DNA of 64,000 nucleotides from Megalobrama amblycephala (GCF_018812025.1 NC_063054.1:39877396-39941395); one strand, 5' to 3'. Positions 34,902 to 47,290 are shown, numbered from the stretch's first letter. Made by a program: numbers and translations. Notes: generated by a model from the letters alone, not told the origin.

Positions 34902-35242
34902 AAATGTGAGACCATTGTGGCTTGATTTGTTTTATTATTCTTCATTTTTCATGACCAAAATAACCTAGTTATTCACAGTGAGGAGGGTTACATAACCAAC
35001 ATCAGTTGTCAGACAGATGTTAAAAACTCATCACGTTAACAAAAACACATTTTTTTTTTTTAGTTTTTAAATGGCTTGTCAAGGTTGTTTCAGATAACAT
35101 GTGAAATTGACCACTAGGTGTCACTGTGGAGACGGGTGTCGGTAGAGTTTCGAAGCCTCGACACAATATGGCACATTTGCTTCAACTGTTTCAGTGTTTC
35201 ACGAAGCCTCGCTCTGCCCACCACTAGTCATATGTAGCATAG

Positions 35243-35563
35243 TGTTACAATTGCTGGAGCATAGATGAGGCGATACATGGAAATCCACAAATTAAGGTCT
35301 TTACTTCAACTAAGGTGATAATATACATCCAAACATATACAAGCAAGATCAAGGAACACATAGAAACATCTAATAACACTTATGGTAACATATAAGACTG
35401 GACAAGGAGTGAAGGGAGTGAGTCCATTATAAAGGGAGTGCTGATGAGAAAGCCCAGGTGCAGGTGATCAGTGATGATGGGGAGATGACGAGGGAAGTGA
35501 GTGCAGGTGCGGAAACAGGAGGATCATGGGAAATGGAGTTCGGGAAACACGGGAACTGTGACG
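35243..35563. mobile_element. solo LTR, 321 bp
   Basis: The insertion begins TGTTACAATTGC and ends AACTGTGACG and is flanked by CATAG (35238-35242 and 35564-35568). The expected final CA is CG here, probably a mutation. CCCTTTATAATGG on the minus strand looks like a TATA box, so the LTR likely reads on the minus strand. It is 9 bp from the hAT target duplication. Confidence 0.65.
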
Positions 35564-35639
35564 CATAGTAAATAAATCCATCTAAGTAAATGAATAAATA
35601 AAGCAGGTCTCTCTAGAGAGTTATCCGTCTCTAATGTTG

Positions 35640-35990
35640 TGAATGTCTAACACATATTTTGCAGCTAGCTGTGTTATTATCTTCACCAAGTATGAAGGGC
35701 ATTTTCTCAGTATCACTCAGTTCAATGAATGATGGAATCAGTGTTTCAAATCTGGAGAGAAATGTTTCTCTTACATCGTGATATTTAGGACAGATGAGTA
35801 GAAAGTGTTTCTCATCTTCTATTTGCTGTAGATCACAGTGTCTATAGATCCTCTGCTCTCTCGCTTGGTCACATAGTCACTTAATCTGTATTTGGAGAGG
35901 AATTTTCTTTCTTTAAATTGTTTCATTAATAGATAATTTGCCAATTTAGTGGTTCTATTTAGGGTTGAGTAACTCTTAGTGTGTGTGTGT
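35640..35990 (-). mobile_element. LINE ORF2 C-terminal fragment
   Basis: On the minus strand LANYLLMKQFKERKFLSKYR and, after a frameshift, HCDLQQIEDEKHFLLICPKY are readable. This is the C-terminal H/C-rich region of a fish LINE protein. No reverse transcriptase or tail is left. Confidence 0.6.
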
Positions 35991-36785
35991 AGGATTGTCA
36001 TGATACCATAAAAAACATTTAACTAAATCTCCCCCATCCCCCCCACAAACCTCGCCCCTGTGCATATACCTTTTATATACCTATAAAAATCCACTGTTTT
36101 GTTTTAACTATAATTACATTACTATATTTGCTATCACATCAAAATAATAAAGTATGTATTAAATAGTAGTGACTACATAAATATTATATGTAATATTACA
36201 AAAGGTATATTATGTCATATATAAAATTATTTTTACAGATTTTTTTGAGAAAAGCAAACATCTCTGTGTGCTCATGCACATTTTGCCATTAATTTATAAC
36301 AGAACTACTTTTTAGGATTACTCCACTTTTAAATAAACTTTTGCTGATAATTTACTCACCCCTATGTCATCCAAGATGTCCATGTCTTTCCTTCTTCAGT
36401 CGAAAAGAAATGAAGGTTTTTGATGTAAACATTCTAGGATTTTTCTCCATATCATTCATTTCAATGGGCACCAAACGGTTGAAGGTCCAAATGGCAGTTT
36501 CAGTGCAGCTTCAAAGGGCTTTAAACGACACCAGACGATGAATAAGGGTCTTATCTAGCGAAACGATTGGTCATTAAAAAAAAAAAAGTTTAAGTTTTAT
36601 AAGCACAAATGCTGGCCTTGCTCTTTTCTCCGATGCGCGTTCGTGACGTCACGTAATACACAATAACGTTGAAAAGGTCACGGTTGACGTAGGCGGAAGT
36701 ATCGAGTCAGTGTTTACATTACAAATGTGCAGGAGGAGGATCGTATACACATATTCAAATGTCTTTGTGTCAGTTTATTGTTTAA

Positions 36786-36905
36786 CCCTTTGAGCGGTAC
36801 GTTCCCACGAATGGGATGTTTATTTCTGTGCCCCTGGGCGTACGTTCCCACATATGGGATGTTTATTTCTGTGCCCCTGGGCGTACGGTTCCACATATGG
36901 GATTT
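36786..36905. mobile_element. piggyBac-like terminus with ~56-bp repeats
   Basis: TTAA at 36782-36785 is followed by CCCTTTGAGCGGTACG, the CCY start expected of piggyBac ends. Inside are two and a half copies of a unit with GGGCGTACGTTCCCACATATGGGATG, spaced about 56 bp. No matching right end was seen, so it is a fragment. Confidence 0.5.
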
Positions 36906-37511
36906 AGAATGTTCAGCGACGTCACATAACTGCTAGATTCAAACTGTGCTTTCGCGCTCTGGCTGCGGAACAGACGCGCGCGCTCTTGTCATCACAACTA
37001 TGCAGTGTTTTCAGCCACATAATGTTTCTTTTAAGGTTTCAGACATTTAAATACGCATAAGCACCATTAAACAATACATTTGGAGTTTATAAAATACACA
37101 CTGATGTCAGACGTCAGTGGAAGCATCAATAAACAGTGAATTCAAATATAATTTGCCGACATTTATTCATATCAGACACACATAATGGGTCTAAGTAACT
37201 ATAAAGTTTACTCTCTTATTCTTCCAGTTCACCAGCCACTTACTTGCATATATTTCGGGAGAAACTGATGTATCCACCTGCTGTAAATCAGACTGACAGA
37301 ACCCTGTGAACTGCAGTGCAAACTAAGATGGCGGCGCCCATCTCGCATTATAGATCAAGATAAAGATCATTTATAAAGGTTTTTAAACAACAAAACACAC
37401 TCACTCACACATATTTGAGAATCGGAATATCATATAGTTGAAGACATGTAAGCAAGTTTGCGAATATATTATAAATAAAAAAGGAAAAACAAAATAATAG
37501 TCTCTCATATA

Positions 37512-38332
37512 AGGCGTTTCTCAATGTCAAGGATACTTCCTTGGCAGGACTGGTCCTTCCAAGTCACTTCCTTCAAAGGCTAGGCGAGGCTCCTCTTTAG
37601 CATTCAGAGAACACGTAAATGGAACAGACTAGCAAGTGCACGTCATTGCGTGATTACCCCCGGACGAACGCCTCCGTGTAGAAAACAAACAGCTGTTTCT
37701 GTTTGTTTTCTACACGGAGACGTATGAACGCCTCCGTTTGTTCCTTGGTCCCTGTTAAAAAAGACGAGAAAGCTACGAATAACGCTGTGAATGGTATAAT
37801 GGAATTATATTAATGTTAAATTACTTTGGACAACTTAACTAGTTAATAAAGGAAATGCCGATGACGGCAACCAAGCTAACATTTGTTAGGCTAAATGACG
37901 GTCCGGTTCAGTTAGCCATCAATAATGTAATTTGTATTTGTATAATTTATAATATCAATACGGTAGTAATTTGTACTGGCATTTAAACGTTAAACGTTAT
38001 TTATCTGACATATTTACTACAGTTATAACAAATGTTTGGTAACGTAAATATACTTACATTTGAAAGCATATTGCCCGCTAATGTCCAACATTTTTTTTAA
38101 ACATTTTTGAACAAGATCGCAAAGCTGCGTGCATAGGATTGTGGGTGATTTGAGAGCACGAAGGATACACATATGCATCCTTTCCTGTGTATGGGATATT
38201 TTTTGAATGAAGGACTCAGTCCTTGTTTGAAATTCCGAGGATCTTCGACATTGGAACAGTCCTTCGACGGATGTCGATGACGTAGCATCCTCGAAATGAC
38301 GTAGGATCCTTCCTTGACATTGAGAAACGCCT
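37512..38332. mobile_element. MITE with AGGCGTTTCTCAATG termini
   Basis: The left end AGGCGTTTCTCAATGTCAAGGA and right end read on the other strand match for about 22 bases. The flanks share ATA. A hairpin, CCTCCGTGTAGAAAACAAAC with its complement, lies near 37669-37722. There is no coding region. It sits in the loop of the fold-back element. Confidence 0.75.
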
Positions 38333-38449
38333 ATAGTGTTATTGTGGCTACGTTCAGCGCTCGTGACACGCACGCGCCGCCATGGAAACAATAAGGGCAA
38401 ACGTTCTAAAATAAGGGTCGCCTTAAAAAAAAAAAAAACTCACTCTGGC

Positions 38450-38626
38450 AGTCAGTTAGAATATTTTAAACTCACGCTTGAAAGGTGTGCGTATCCTGGG
38501 TGTTTTAATATTAGAAAGCCTAAAAGAACATTTTTGTCAGGACAGAAATTTGTGAGTTTTCATAGATTTCCTATACACAATCCTGAGCGAATGAAACTGT
38601 GGTTGCTACGCCTACATCAACCGTGA
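38450..38626 (+). pseudogene. THAP-type zinc-finger fragment
   Basis: After a possible acceptor (tctggcag), the frame reads ERCAYPGCFNIRKPKR and then FVSFHRFPIHNPERMKLWLL, which matches the first half of a THAP domain: Cys-x4-Cys, the FHRFP motif and the core Trp. The second Cys-x2-His pair and AVPTF box are absent; the frame stops at 38626 just inside the right inverted arm. THAP domains mark P-element, THAP9 and ISL2EU transposases and some host factors. Confidence 0.55.
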
Positions 38627-38929
38627 CCTTTTCAACGTAATTGCGTATTACGTGACGTCACGAACGCGCATCGGAGAAAAGAGCAAAGCCAGCATTTGTG
38701 CTTATAAAACTTAAACTTTTTAAAATTGTTTTTAAATGACCGATCGTTTCGCTAGATAAGACCCTTATTCATCGTCTGGTATCGTCTGGTGTCGTTTAAA
38801 GCCCTTTGAAGCTGCACTGAAGCTGCCATTTGGACCTTCAACTGTTTGGTTCCCATTGAAATGAATGATATGGAGAAAAATCCTAGAATGTGTTCCATGT
38901 ATCCTGACTACTTTGTGAGATTAAACTAA

Positions 38930-39357
38930 GTTATCGTCTTTGAACCTACCTTCCTCATCTTCCTTGGAGAACAACTGTAACAGAATACCGGACCAATAGT
39001 TGGACCGATTTTTGTTTGTTCACTAAAAAATTCATCAGTGTTGCACTCGCCTGCCCCTACGACGACAAAACCCTGAAGTCGTTGTTCTGGATCGGGGCCA
39101 ACTACCATCGTCCCGTGGACCTCCCAGTCACACACCTCTGGACTCAACTGGATGGAATATATCATCAGGTGTCTGGAGAGTGTTTGTCCCCGATCCAGAG
39201 CACAGCCAGACCCAGAGCCCGTATCTTCCCCACGGACTGTGGAGTACTCGTGCGAGCCCCCCGCAGACGGAGAGTTACCATCGGCAGCTACAGGCCATCC
39301 AGATCCCCGCCCCGGAATCCACCTGCCGAGTCTATGTTTAACACAATGCAATAGTTA
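38930..39357 (+). pseudogene. repetitive cyprinid ORF fragment, function unknown
   Basis: One frame reads ALACPYDDKTLKSLFWIGAN and HRPVDLPVTHLW; after a frameshift near 39140 a second reads IIRCLESVCPRSRAQPDPEP, a Pro/Glu-rich tail. I have the impression of a widespread, uncharacterised fish repeat-borne frame (possibly retroelement-derived), but no domain can be named. Confidence 0.35.
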
Positions 39358-40690
39358 GTGCGTCAGGAATATTTTTAGTAGCCTATTTTCCCTACTAAAT
39401 AAGTAAGTGACTGTGTCAGGTTTTCACTGATAACTATCAGACACATGCAATAATGATAATAATAAAAAGCCTACCTTTCTGACATGCATTAAATCTTTGA
39501 AATTGTTGTGGGATCCCCTCTGCTGTGAGCCTCCCTCCTTTTGATTCCTTCAGATTGTTGCTGGCACTGTAGATGGCGTTGACCATGAGTGCGCTTCTAG
39601 AAAGTGGAGATGCCAACTTCCGGCACAATCTTAGGTGAAACGGGTGTACCTGCACTTGTGTGTAAGATTGCAACTATGGTCGAAGTTTGGGGATTGGAAT
39701 CACAGTGGATTGTCATGTCAAGAGAAACGCACCCCAGGTGTGGGTAACAGGCCCATCATGTTATCAAAGTAAACGTACTTGCCTGGTTGCGATAGCTTCG
39801 CTCGTGTACATTTGTCTTGGATCTCCATAATAATAATAAATAATAATACACACTGATAGAATGCAGTTTTGTGTGAGTTGTATTTTAATTTAGTGTTGCT
39901 TTTGGAATGGTTAACCTAACACTATGGTCTCTGCTGCAACATGTAGCTGGAATGTTAAGTCGCTTTGGATAAAAGCATCTGCTAAATGACAATGTAATGT
40001 TAACCAGGGCTGTAGTGGAGAATAAACGTAAGTAAATGGAGTTTACCCACTGCTCAAATGTCAGAAATAGTCTGTTAAGAGTAGTGCTGGCCGGTATACC
40101 GGTTCGAATACTGGTATTTATTTTTGTTATGATATGAATTTCGATGATTACCGCAATACCGCTATGTGTCAGTGCGTTTCACTGTTGCACTGTTGTGAAA
40201 GCACAGCTGAGATTGCATCACAGCCTATGGTAAGTCCACAAATCATATGTAGATAATACTAAATTTAATAAATAATGACAAATGACTAATACCACTTGAT
40301 TATTCATTTACTAAATTTTGAAGATAACTTTTTACACCAAAATGACACCGACACGTACACACTATCAATCTATCTAAAACGGCTCCCACTCCATCTCAGA
40401 AAAACGTGACCAGGGTCTGGCTCCAGATTCCTGCAGGTCGGGCCTGTCGAAGGCAGCACACAAATGGTCTGGACCTTCAGCATATTAATCAGCTTGTGGT
40501 ATGGGCCAGGATTGAAGACCACCTCCTCAAAAAGCAATCTTAGCATAGTCTCCACGTCTATAATGAGAAAAATACAATGAACATGCTAATGAACTGACTA
40601 AAAGGTCAGTTCACCGAAAAAAATCAGCTGTACACTTGTTATTGCGGTGCAATGTGAGATTGAATGAGTGCACTCAATAATGTCCACTAT
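39358..40690. other. mixed repeat DNA
   Basis: A LINE/SINE-type 3' tail (CGCTTTGGATAAAAGCATCT followed by GCTAAATGAC) lies at 39960-39998. A transposon end with GCTGGCCGGTATACCGGTTC and GATTACCGCAATACCGC lies at 40086-40165. A 62-codon minus-strand frame at 40370-40557 follows a possible acceptor (ctcattatag) and reads DVETMLRLLFEEVVFNPGPY; I do not recognise it. Confidence 0.4.
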
Positions 40691-40696
40691 GGTTTC

Positions 40697-41542
40697 TGAA
40701 AAATCTTGTGATTCTAATTGCTAGTCCGGGTTTGGTTGAAGGCTACAGTTTGTCCGGTCAGAACAAGGATGTCTCACTCAGATTATAATCCAAATCTTGG
40801 TTTATTACATGTGCATAGATGTGTGGTTCTGTGAATACAAAATACAAATATAAATATGGATATAAACATATATAAAACAAACACAATATTAATAAGGCTT
40901 ACTTAATAAAATACTGATCAATAATGGAAAAAATATAACACTATTACAATATCTATTATGAAATACTTGAATAAATGGAGTTTGTGTTCAATACAATGCA
41001 AACTGTGTGTGTGCGCTAACACTGGGCATGAGCTGTGCACGTGAACATGGCTGCTGCTGCCCGTGCAAACTAAGATGTAAACAAATTAGGAGCGCATGCG
41101 CGCTACCTGAAATGCGACCATGCATATGAATTTATAAGTTACAAATATAACTAATACTGACAGCGAATGGCATATATAAATATGGAATGTCAGTAACGTC
41201 ATAGCAGCAGAACATAATCAAGTAATCAGACAATTTAAACACCTATACAGGCTAAACAGCGTTTATCTTAACATGCGCTGAGAATGCTCCGTAATGATTA
41301 CTTACAGTGTGATGCACGCACACGCACAATCAATAAAAACCTCCTCCGATTTGGATTATAACTATTTACTTTAAACTACAACTATATACAATATTCAGCC
41401 GATCTCCTTTTCCCATTATCAACCACCTGATCTCTTCTCCGTCACTTCGCGAACTCTGGTGGAAAGTTTTGGAATAGTCCATTTCGCGCTGAATGACAGG
41501 GTGACTGGGAGAGTCCATTTATCAAAGGGGACACTTTCTACA
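40697..41542 (-). repeat. BEL 3' LTR
   Basis: On the element's strand it begins TGTAGAAAGTGTCCCC and ends AAGATTTTTCA. A G-rich tract (TTTGGGGGCGGC) directly upstream on the minus strand is the likely polypurine tract. Confidence 0.92.
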
Positions 41543-41590
41543 GCCGCCCCCAAATTCACAGCGTGAATTTGCCAACCTAAAGTGTCTTTG

Positions 41591-44500
41591 TTAGTCAGGG
41601 AGAGGGGGCAGACAAATAATCTTGGTTACAGGCCGGGTGTAAGTTCTGTCTTTAACTTCTACTTCCACAGATCTGACTCTCTTGTCTAACCCAGGAAAAA
41701 CCTGAACAATTCTCCCTACAGGCCAAAGAGCACGGGGCAGTTGCTGGTCCACGATCATGACTGTGTCACCGACCTGCAGGTCAGCTTCTTCCGTCCTCCA
41801 TTTCTGTCTAATCTGTAGGTTGGGTAGGTAGTGCCGAATAAAGTGCCTCCAAAAATGGTCAGCCAAGACTTGGCTATGTCTCCATCTCTTACGGCTCAGG
41901 AGTTCAGAGTCTTGGTATATCACCTGTGGTAATGAGGCATCTCGCCGCCCCATCAACAAGATGTTAGGAGTCACTGGATCTGGATCTGCAATGTCCGAAG
42001 AGGTGTAGCCGATGGGTTTGGAGTTGAGGATTCCTTCTATCTCTATGAAGACCGTTCTCAGCACTTCTTCTGTAACAGTCTGGGCACCAATGGTGACATG
42101 CAGTGCAGCCTTTAACGAACGAATTTCTCTCTCCCAACATCCACCGAAATGAGGTGAACTGGGTGGATTGAAGATGAATCTGATCTGTTGGCTGGCGAGT
42201 TGGGATTGGAGCTCAGGGTGAAGGGCGCTAAATGACTCTTTTAGTTCCCTCTCTCCTCCTTTAAAGTTTGTACCTTGGTCTGCAAGCAGCTCAAAGGGTT
42301 TACCACGTCTGGAGATGAATCGTCGTAAAGCCAACAAGAAGGAATCTGTGTCCATACTGGTGAGTATATCAATGTGGATGGCACGGGAAGTCATGCATTT
42401 GAAGATGATCCCCCATCTTTTTTCATTCCTGCGTCCCACCTTTATGGTGTAGGGTCCAAAACAATCTACACCTGTTGAGTAGAAAACAGGTTTATGGATC
42501 CTCAGTCTGGCAGGTGGAAGGTCTGCCATTCTGGGGGGATGTGGTTGTCCCCGCCATCTCTGACACTCTGGACACTGTCGTTGGTGGTTTCGTACTGCAG
42601 CACGTCCCGTATCATCCAGTATTTCCTCCGAAGTTCAGCAAACACCCTATCTGGTCCTGGGTGATGCAACTGATTGTCATAGTCCTTGATTATCAATTTG
42701 GTGATCGGATGACGCGAGTCAAGGACAATAGGATGTATAGTATCTTCCTCTAGCTCGCTGGTCTGACGGAGGCGACCGCCAACTCGTATGAGTTCGATGT
42801 CCTCATCAAATTCAGGGGCTAAGCACAGCAAAGGTTTACCTGCTCTGAGGTAGGATAGTTCCTCTGGAAATGACTCAGTCTGGCTTTGACGAAGGACTGC
42901 GAGTTCTGCCTTTCTGTAGTCATCTGCTGTTGGGATATGAGTGGCCGTCCCGTTGACATGGTGGATGTAAGCCTTAAGTAACTCTGGAAGTGTCTGGTAC
43001 TTCTGTGGATCGGAAGTAGGTGGGGAGGAGATTGATAGACCACAGAAGGTTAGTTTTCTCAGTTCACCATCTTGGTCAAGGGTCGTTAACGGCGGCGTCT
43101 CTGGCCAGTGGTCAGTTGTTTGTCTAAGAAATTTTGGCCCTTTGTTCCATCTGCTTTCCTGGCCTATGTCACAGAGAGATTTTCCCTTGGTGATGTCATC
43201 TGCAGGATTCTCCTTTGATGGCACATACCTCCAGTTATCAGACTCTGTGAGTTCCTGGATTTCTGCCACTCTGGTGCCTACGAACACTTTAAAACGACAG
43301 GATTGTGATAGCAGCCAGGTAAGAACAGTTGTGGAGTCAGACCACAGAGTGACACTGTGGATGGGCAAAGTCAGCTCTGTCTTCAGGACTTTCGCGAGTT
43401 GTGCACCTGTGAGTGCTGCACTTAACTCCAACCGTGGAATGGTTTGCTGTTTTTTCGGGGCTACACGAGATCTAGCGGCAACAAAGGCTACTTCCACTTT
43501 ACCTTCAGAGTTTTCAGTTCGTAAATAAGCCACAGAACCGTAGGCTCGTTCTGAAGCATCGCAGAAAATGTGTATCTGCCTTATGCTGGTAGGGTAATCC
43601 AGTTCTTTACTGCAGTAACACCTTGGCCAAGCAATGTGCTGTAGATCATCCAGCTCACTCTCCCAAGCTTTCCACAAGTTCAACAGTTCCTCAGGCAGTC
43701 GGGGATCATCCCACTCTCTTTTCTTGTCCCATAACCTCTGTACAATTACTTTGGCTCGTGTTGTGAATGGCACAATATAGCCAATGGGGTCATATTGGCT
43801 AGCGAGGATATGGTATATGCTCCGCATAGTTGGAAGTGGGTGGTCTGTCTGACGTTGCTTATAGGAGAGGGTGTCTGATGAGCAATGCCAATGTAACCCA
43901 AGAGTTGACTCCTGTGCATCTTGATGACCTTCGCTTAGCCACTGGACACTACTTTGAGATCGAGCATCAGCTGGCAGGTGGCTGATGACTGATGGATCAT
44001 TGCTCGCCCACTGTCTTAAGTCAAAGCCTCCTGAACTTAAGAGGCTGCGGAGTCTGTCAACAAGATCTTTTGCTATTTCACTTGAGGTGAAGCTCTGAAG
44101 GCAGTTGTCAACATAGAAATATCTCTCTACTGAAAACCGTGTGTCTTCAGACTTGCTGTGATCCAAGACGTGCTTCTGTAAAGCAAATGTTGCACAGCAA
44201 GGACTGCACGTTGTTCCGAAGGGTAGAACTTGCCATTCATACACGTCTGGTGCCTGGTCTCTCTGAAGATCTCTCCAAATGAATCTCAGTAGCGGTTTGT
44301 CTTCAGGCAAAAGGTGTACCTGGTGAAACATTCCACGAATGTCACTACTAATGGCAATGGAATGTTCTCGGAAACGCAGAAGTACTGCCAGTAGAGAAGG
44401 ACTGAGTGGTGGACCTGGGAGCAAGTACTCATTCAGGTTGTGGCCTTGGTAAGTGAACGAGCAGTTGAAGACGACCCTTTTCTTTCCATTGTGCTCTACC

Positions 44501-45681
44501 AGATGATGTGGAATGTACCAGCTCTCTCTGGAATGGTCCACTTGTTCAGGAGAGAGTTTTGTGATGTAGCCAGCTTGCTGTAACCTGACTATCTCCTCTT
44601 GGTAGGCTGCTGCTTGATCAGGATTCTTGTTCAGCCGATTCTCTATTCCCCTTAATTGTGGCAGGACAGCTTCTTTTGGTGCATGTAGACACGGCATACC
44701 TTTGGCACGTAGAAGAGGGGTAGCATAGCGCTGGATTCCTTTAACATCCACTCTCACGGTTTTGTTCTGGAGAATTTGGATGGACTCTTGGTCTTGCCTT
44801 GACCTTGTCAGTACTTTCTCGTTCCGATATGGAAGAATGTCCATTTTCCACAGTTTCTCCACATCTGCATAGAGGTCGTTACTGGACCGTAAGCTGGTGA
44901 AGAGACATTGCTGTGGGGAAAGCCTGCTGGTTAGTTCTTGTGCTGGGCCCTGTAGTGTCCATCCTAGGCGTGTTCTCACAGCAGCAGGGCCACCAGGTGG
45001 ACCCAGTCTGACTGGTTCTATGGGTGTGATGAGGTGAGGGCAGTCAGAGCCAATGAGGACTACTGGTTTCACTTTGTGAAGATGCTGCAGTGGCAGGCCT
45101 GCAAGGTGCTTGTACTTCTTCTGGAGTACCCGGACAGGATGCGTGTGCTCTGCTAAACTCAGGCTGTTGGCTGTGAAGGCACTCCGTATCCTAAAAGCCT
45201 TACAAGGGTTAGTCACTGAAGACACAGTGAAGGTCACAGCCGTCCCGTGAATGGTCTGTGTGTCTTGCCTGACTGTACGAAGAACCAAGTCCTCTGGCTG
45301 TCCCTTTAGATTCAACTTCTGCACTGCCTCGTGTAGGATAATGGTCCGTTCTGACCCATCATCTAGAATTGCATATGCTTCCATGGATTTGTTGCCATTT
45401 TGGAGCAGAACTTTAGTCACCTTCAGCAGGATTTTGTTGTCACTAGTTGGACGATCCACATACAAGACTGCACTGGCTGGAACTGCTTCTTCTGTGGATC
45501 TACTTTGGTCGTTTACCTCATGTAGTGCCTGGAGATGCTTCCTGTTACAGGATGAACAAAGGGCTTTCAGTGTGCAGTTGGCTGCATGATGACCACGCCC
45601 ACAGCGCCAGCATCTGTTTTGGCCTTTAATCCAAGTCACCTTCTGCTCCTTGCTGAGTAACTTGAAATTTTTCACAGCCAT
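41591..45681 (-). pseudogene. BEL/Pao pol polyprotein, one frameshift
   Basis: The first frame (45681-42502) starts with a Cys-His knuckle (RCWRCGRGHHAANC) and a CSSCNRKHL motif. An aspartic protease follows (AYAILDDGSERT, about residue 103), then reverse transcriptase (SSDIRGMFHQV; the catalytic box is FYVDN, about residue 521, where many elements have YVDD), Pao-type RNase H (IFCDASERAYGS) and the first zinc-site His of integrase (LHHPGPDR). A frameshift near 42595 moves the CPEC half of the zinc site and the integrase core to a second frame, with TGVDCFGPY (D), LLADQGTNFKG (D) and CWEREIRS (E), ending at 41591. The product would process gag, copy the RNA and integrate the DNA. Confidence 0.9.
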
Positions 45682-47253
45682 TCAGGAAATGTCTGTTGTT
45701 GTCGCAGTATGGACAGTAAGCGTTCACCCCTTCTCTCTTAGCAGCAGCTGGTTTGGGTGGATGAACTGGTGATGCTGGGCTGAACTTTGGTTTCTCTGTA
45801 CCAAGGAGGATGGTAGTGGGTTTGCGGGGTTGCCTGGAGTCTCTCCGTATCTCCCTTCTCTGCAGTAATGACACTTTGGACTGACTGGTATATTCTGTAT
45901 GGTCCTCCTGAACTTGAAGCTCATACTCAAGCCAGTCTGCAAAGTCTAGCAATGTGGGGATGGTGACATGAAGAGGATGAGTGTACCTCTTGAAACTGGA
46001 CCTGAGGTCATGTGGCAGTTTGCTCATCAGTCTGGATACATGTGACCCGCATTCCAGCTCGACATTGCCTTTCTGGCCCAGTTGTTCCAACATACTAACC
46101 AGGGAACGCACTTGGAGTCCAAACATGCGAAAAGCTTTCACATCTCCACTACAGATGTTTGGTCCATCCATCAGTTCTGCAATGCGTTGTAAGGCTAACT
46201 GATGGGGCTGGCCATACATTTTATTAAGGGCTCTCATAGTGTTTGAGAAAGGGAAGCTTGAGTTGCTGTACGAGTCCGCCACAAGTAATGCTTCCTCCAA
46301 CTTAAGATGGTCAGTGAGGATCTGGTACTTGAATCGCTCGGTTGCATCCTCAGGCAGAATGTTCTCCAATGCTATTCTCAGTCTAGAGAACTCTCGAGGA
46401 TCAGAGGATGTTAGGAAGGGAATGGTTGGAGCAGGGCCTCTGTACATTTTCTCTTGAGTTGATGGAGGTTGGTAATAAGCTCGTCTGTAGTCTAGATGAG
46501 GAGGTGGCATCCGCTCATATGCTGGGGTCTCAGACTGAGGATATGGAATGTACTGGGAGGAACGAGAGTACCTGGGCTGAGGTGGGTCGCTGTAATGCAC
46601 TTGTGGTGACACTCTCTCACGCATTGAACCAGAAATGTCCATATTTCTGAAATCCTCATTTAATCCATAGGCCTCATCCATCGTAGCTGGGTGCAGTTCT
46701 CTCATTGAAGTAGGTGGCGTTGGTGGCTTTGTCCGGGGGCTGGAATCGGACGGAACCTTTGTGGAGTCTCAGGGCTCGCCAATGGAGTAAAGTGACTTGG
46801 AGATGGCACTTGTGAAGTCACTGGCCTGTAGTGGGCTTCTCTTTCTGATTTAAGACTTTGAAGCTCCTGATGTAACTTGGCATTCTGTTGTTGCATCTCC
46901 TGCAACGCCGAAATAACCTCTGGAAGCTGACTGGTTTGTCGCCGCAAGTCTGCATTCTCTTGTTTCATCAACTGCAGCATGGCTGTAAGCTCTACTTCCT
47001 CTTCTACTCGCCCATCAGATGCACTTTGCCAATCATCTCTCAATGTCCTCTCATGATCAAACTCTTGACTGACAGGAGAAGTCGATCTGGTGTGTGCTAC
47101 CATACTTGGTGACTGGACTCTGCTTTGGCTGCGGTCTGGGAGTGGCTGTCGATGTGGCAATGGCTCACCAAGCTCGTAATCCACTAAATGAGTTGGTGGG
47201 TTGATCCGTCTTCGTGGACGCACAACAGGCGCTTCTCTTTCGGGTTGAGACAT
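45626..47253 (-). pseudogene. BEL/Pao gag, in two frames
   Basis: The first frame (47253-46702) starts MSQPEREAPVVRPRRRINPP and has a coiled-coil-like stretch around LTAMLQLMKQENADLRRQ. It ends at a TGA that overlaps the ATG of the second frame (ATGA, 46705-46702). The second (46705-45626) carries the DUF1759-like gag core: FSRLRIALENILP, LPHDLRSSFKRY and LLDFADWLEYELQ, then CPYCDNNRHFLNGCEKF. A +1 shift at an A run near 45664 would be needed to enter pol. Whether the breaks are mutations, recoding sites or sequencing errors cannot be told here. Confidence 0.85.
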
Positions 47254-47273
47254 CTCTGTAGCAATTCACTGCA

Positions 47274-47290
47274 TCCGGCTCGAAGGACCA
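47274..47290 (-). promoter_or_regulatory. primer binding site (tRNA-Tyr)
   Basis: Directly next to the 5' LTR, TGGTCCTTCGAGCCGGA on the minus strand is complementary over 17 nt to the 3' end of eukaryotic tRNA-Tyr including CCA. This sets the start of minus-strand DNA synthesis. Confidence 0.8.

Larger units (their letters stand above)
36360..38890. mobile_element. fold-back element with ~275-bp inverted arms
   Basis: The left arm (about 36430-36705) and right arm (about 38615-38890) are reverse complements with few differences. Shared landmarks are ACGACACCAGACGATG, TTATCTAGCGAAACGAT, CTCTTTTCTCCGATGCGCG and GTGACGTCACG(T/A)A. The left arm goes on outward to about 36340 while the right is cut at 38890. 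The 1.9-kb loop contains a piggyBac-like end, a MITE and half a THAP domain. Long arms plus THAP suggest a P-element-like or other THAP transposon, but no DDE domain remains. Confidence 0.65.

Noticed and set aside
38926..39351. 141-codon minus-strand frame
   Set aside because: The plus strand carries the more family-like peptide (ALACPYDDKTLKSLFWIGAN); the minus frame has no motif.
43142..43528. 128-codon plus-strand frame
   Set aside because: Shadow of the BEL pol frame; no motifs.
45251..45589. 112-codon plus-strand frame
   Set aside because: Shadow of the BEL pol protease region.
46702..46705. ATGA overlap in BEL gag as bacterial-style translational coupling
   Set aside because: The host is a eukaryote and the overlap is just as well explained by an indel; kept only as a question in the findings.
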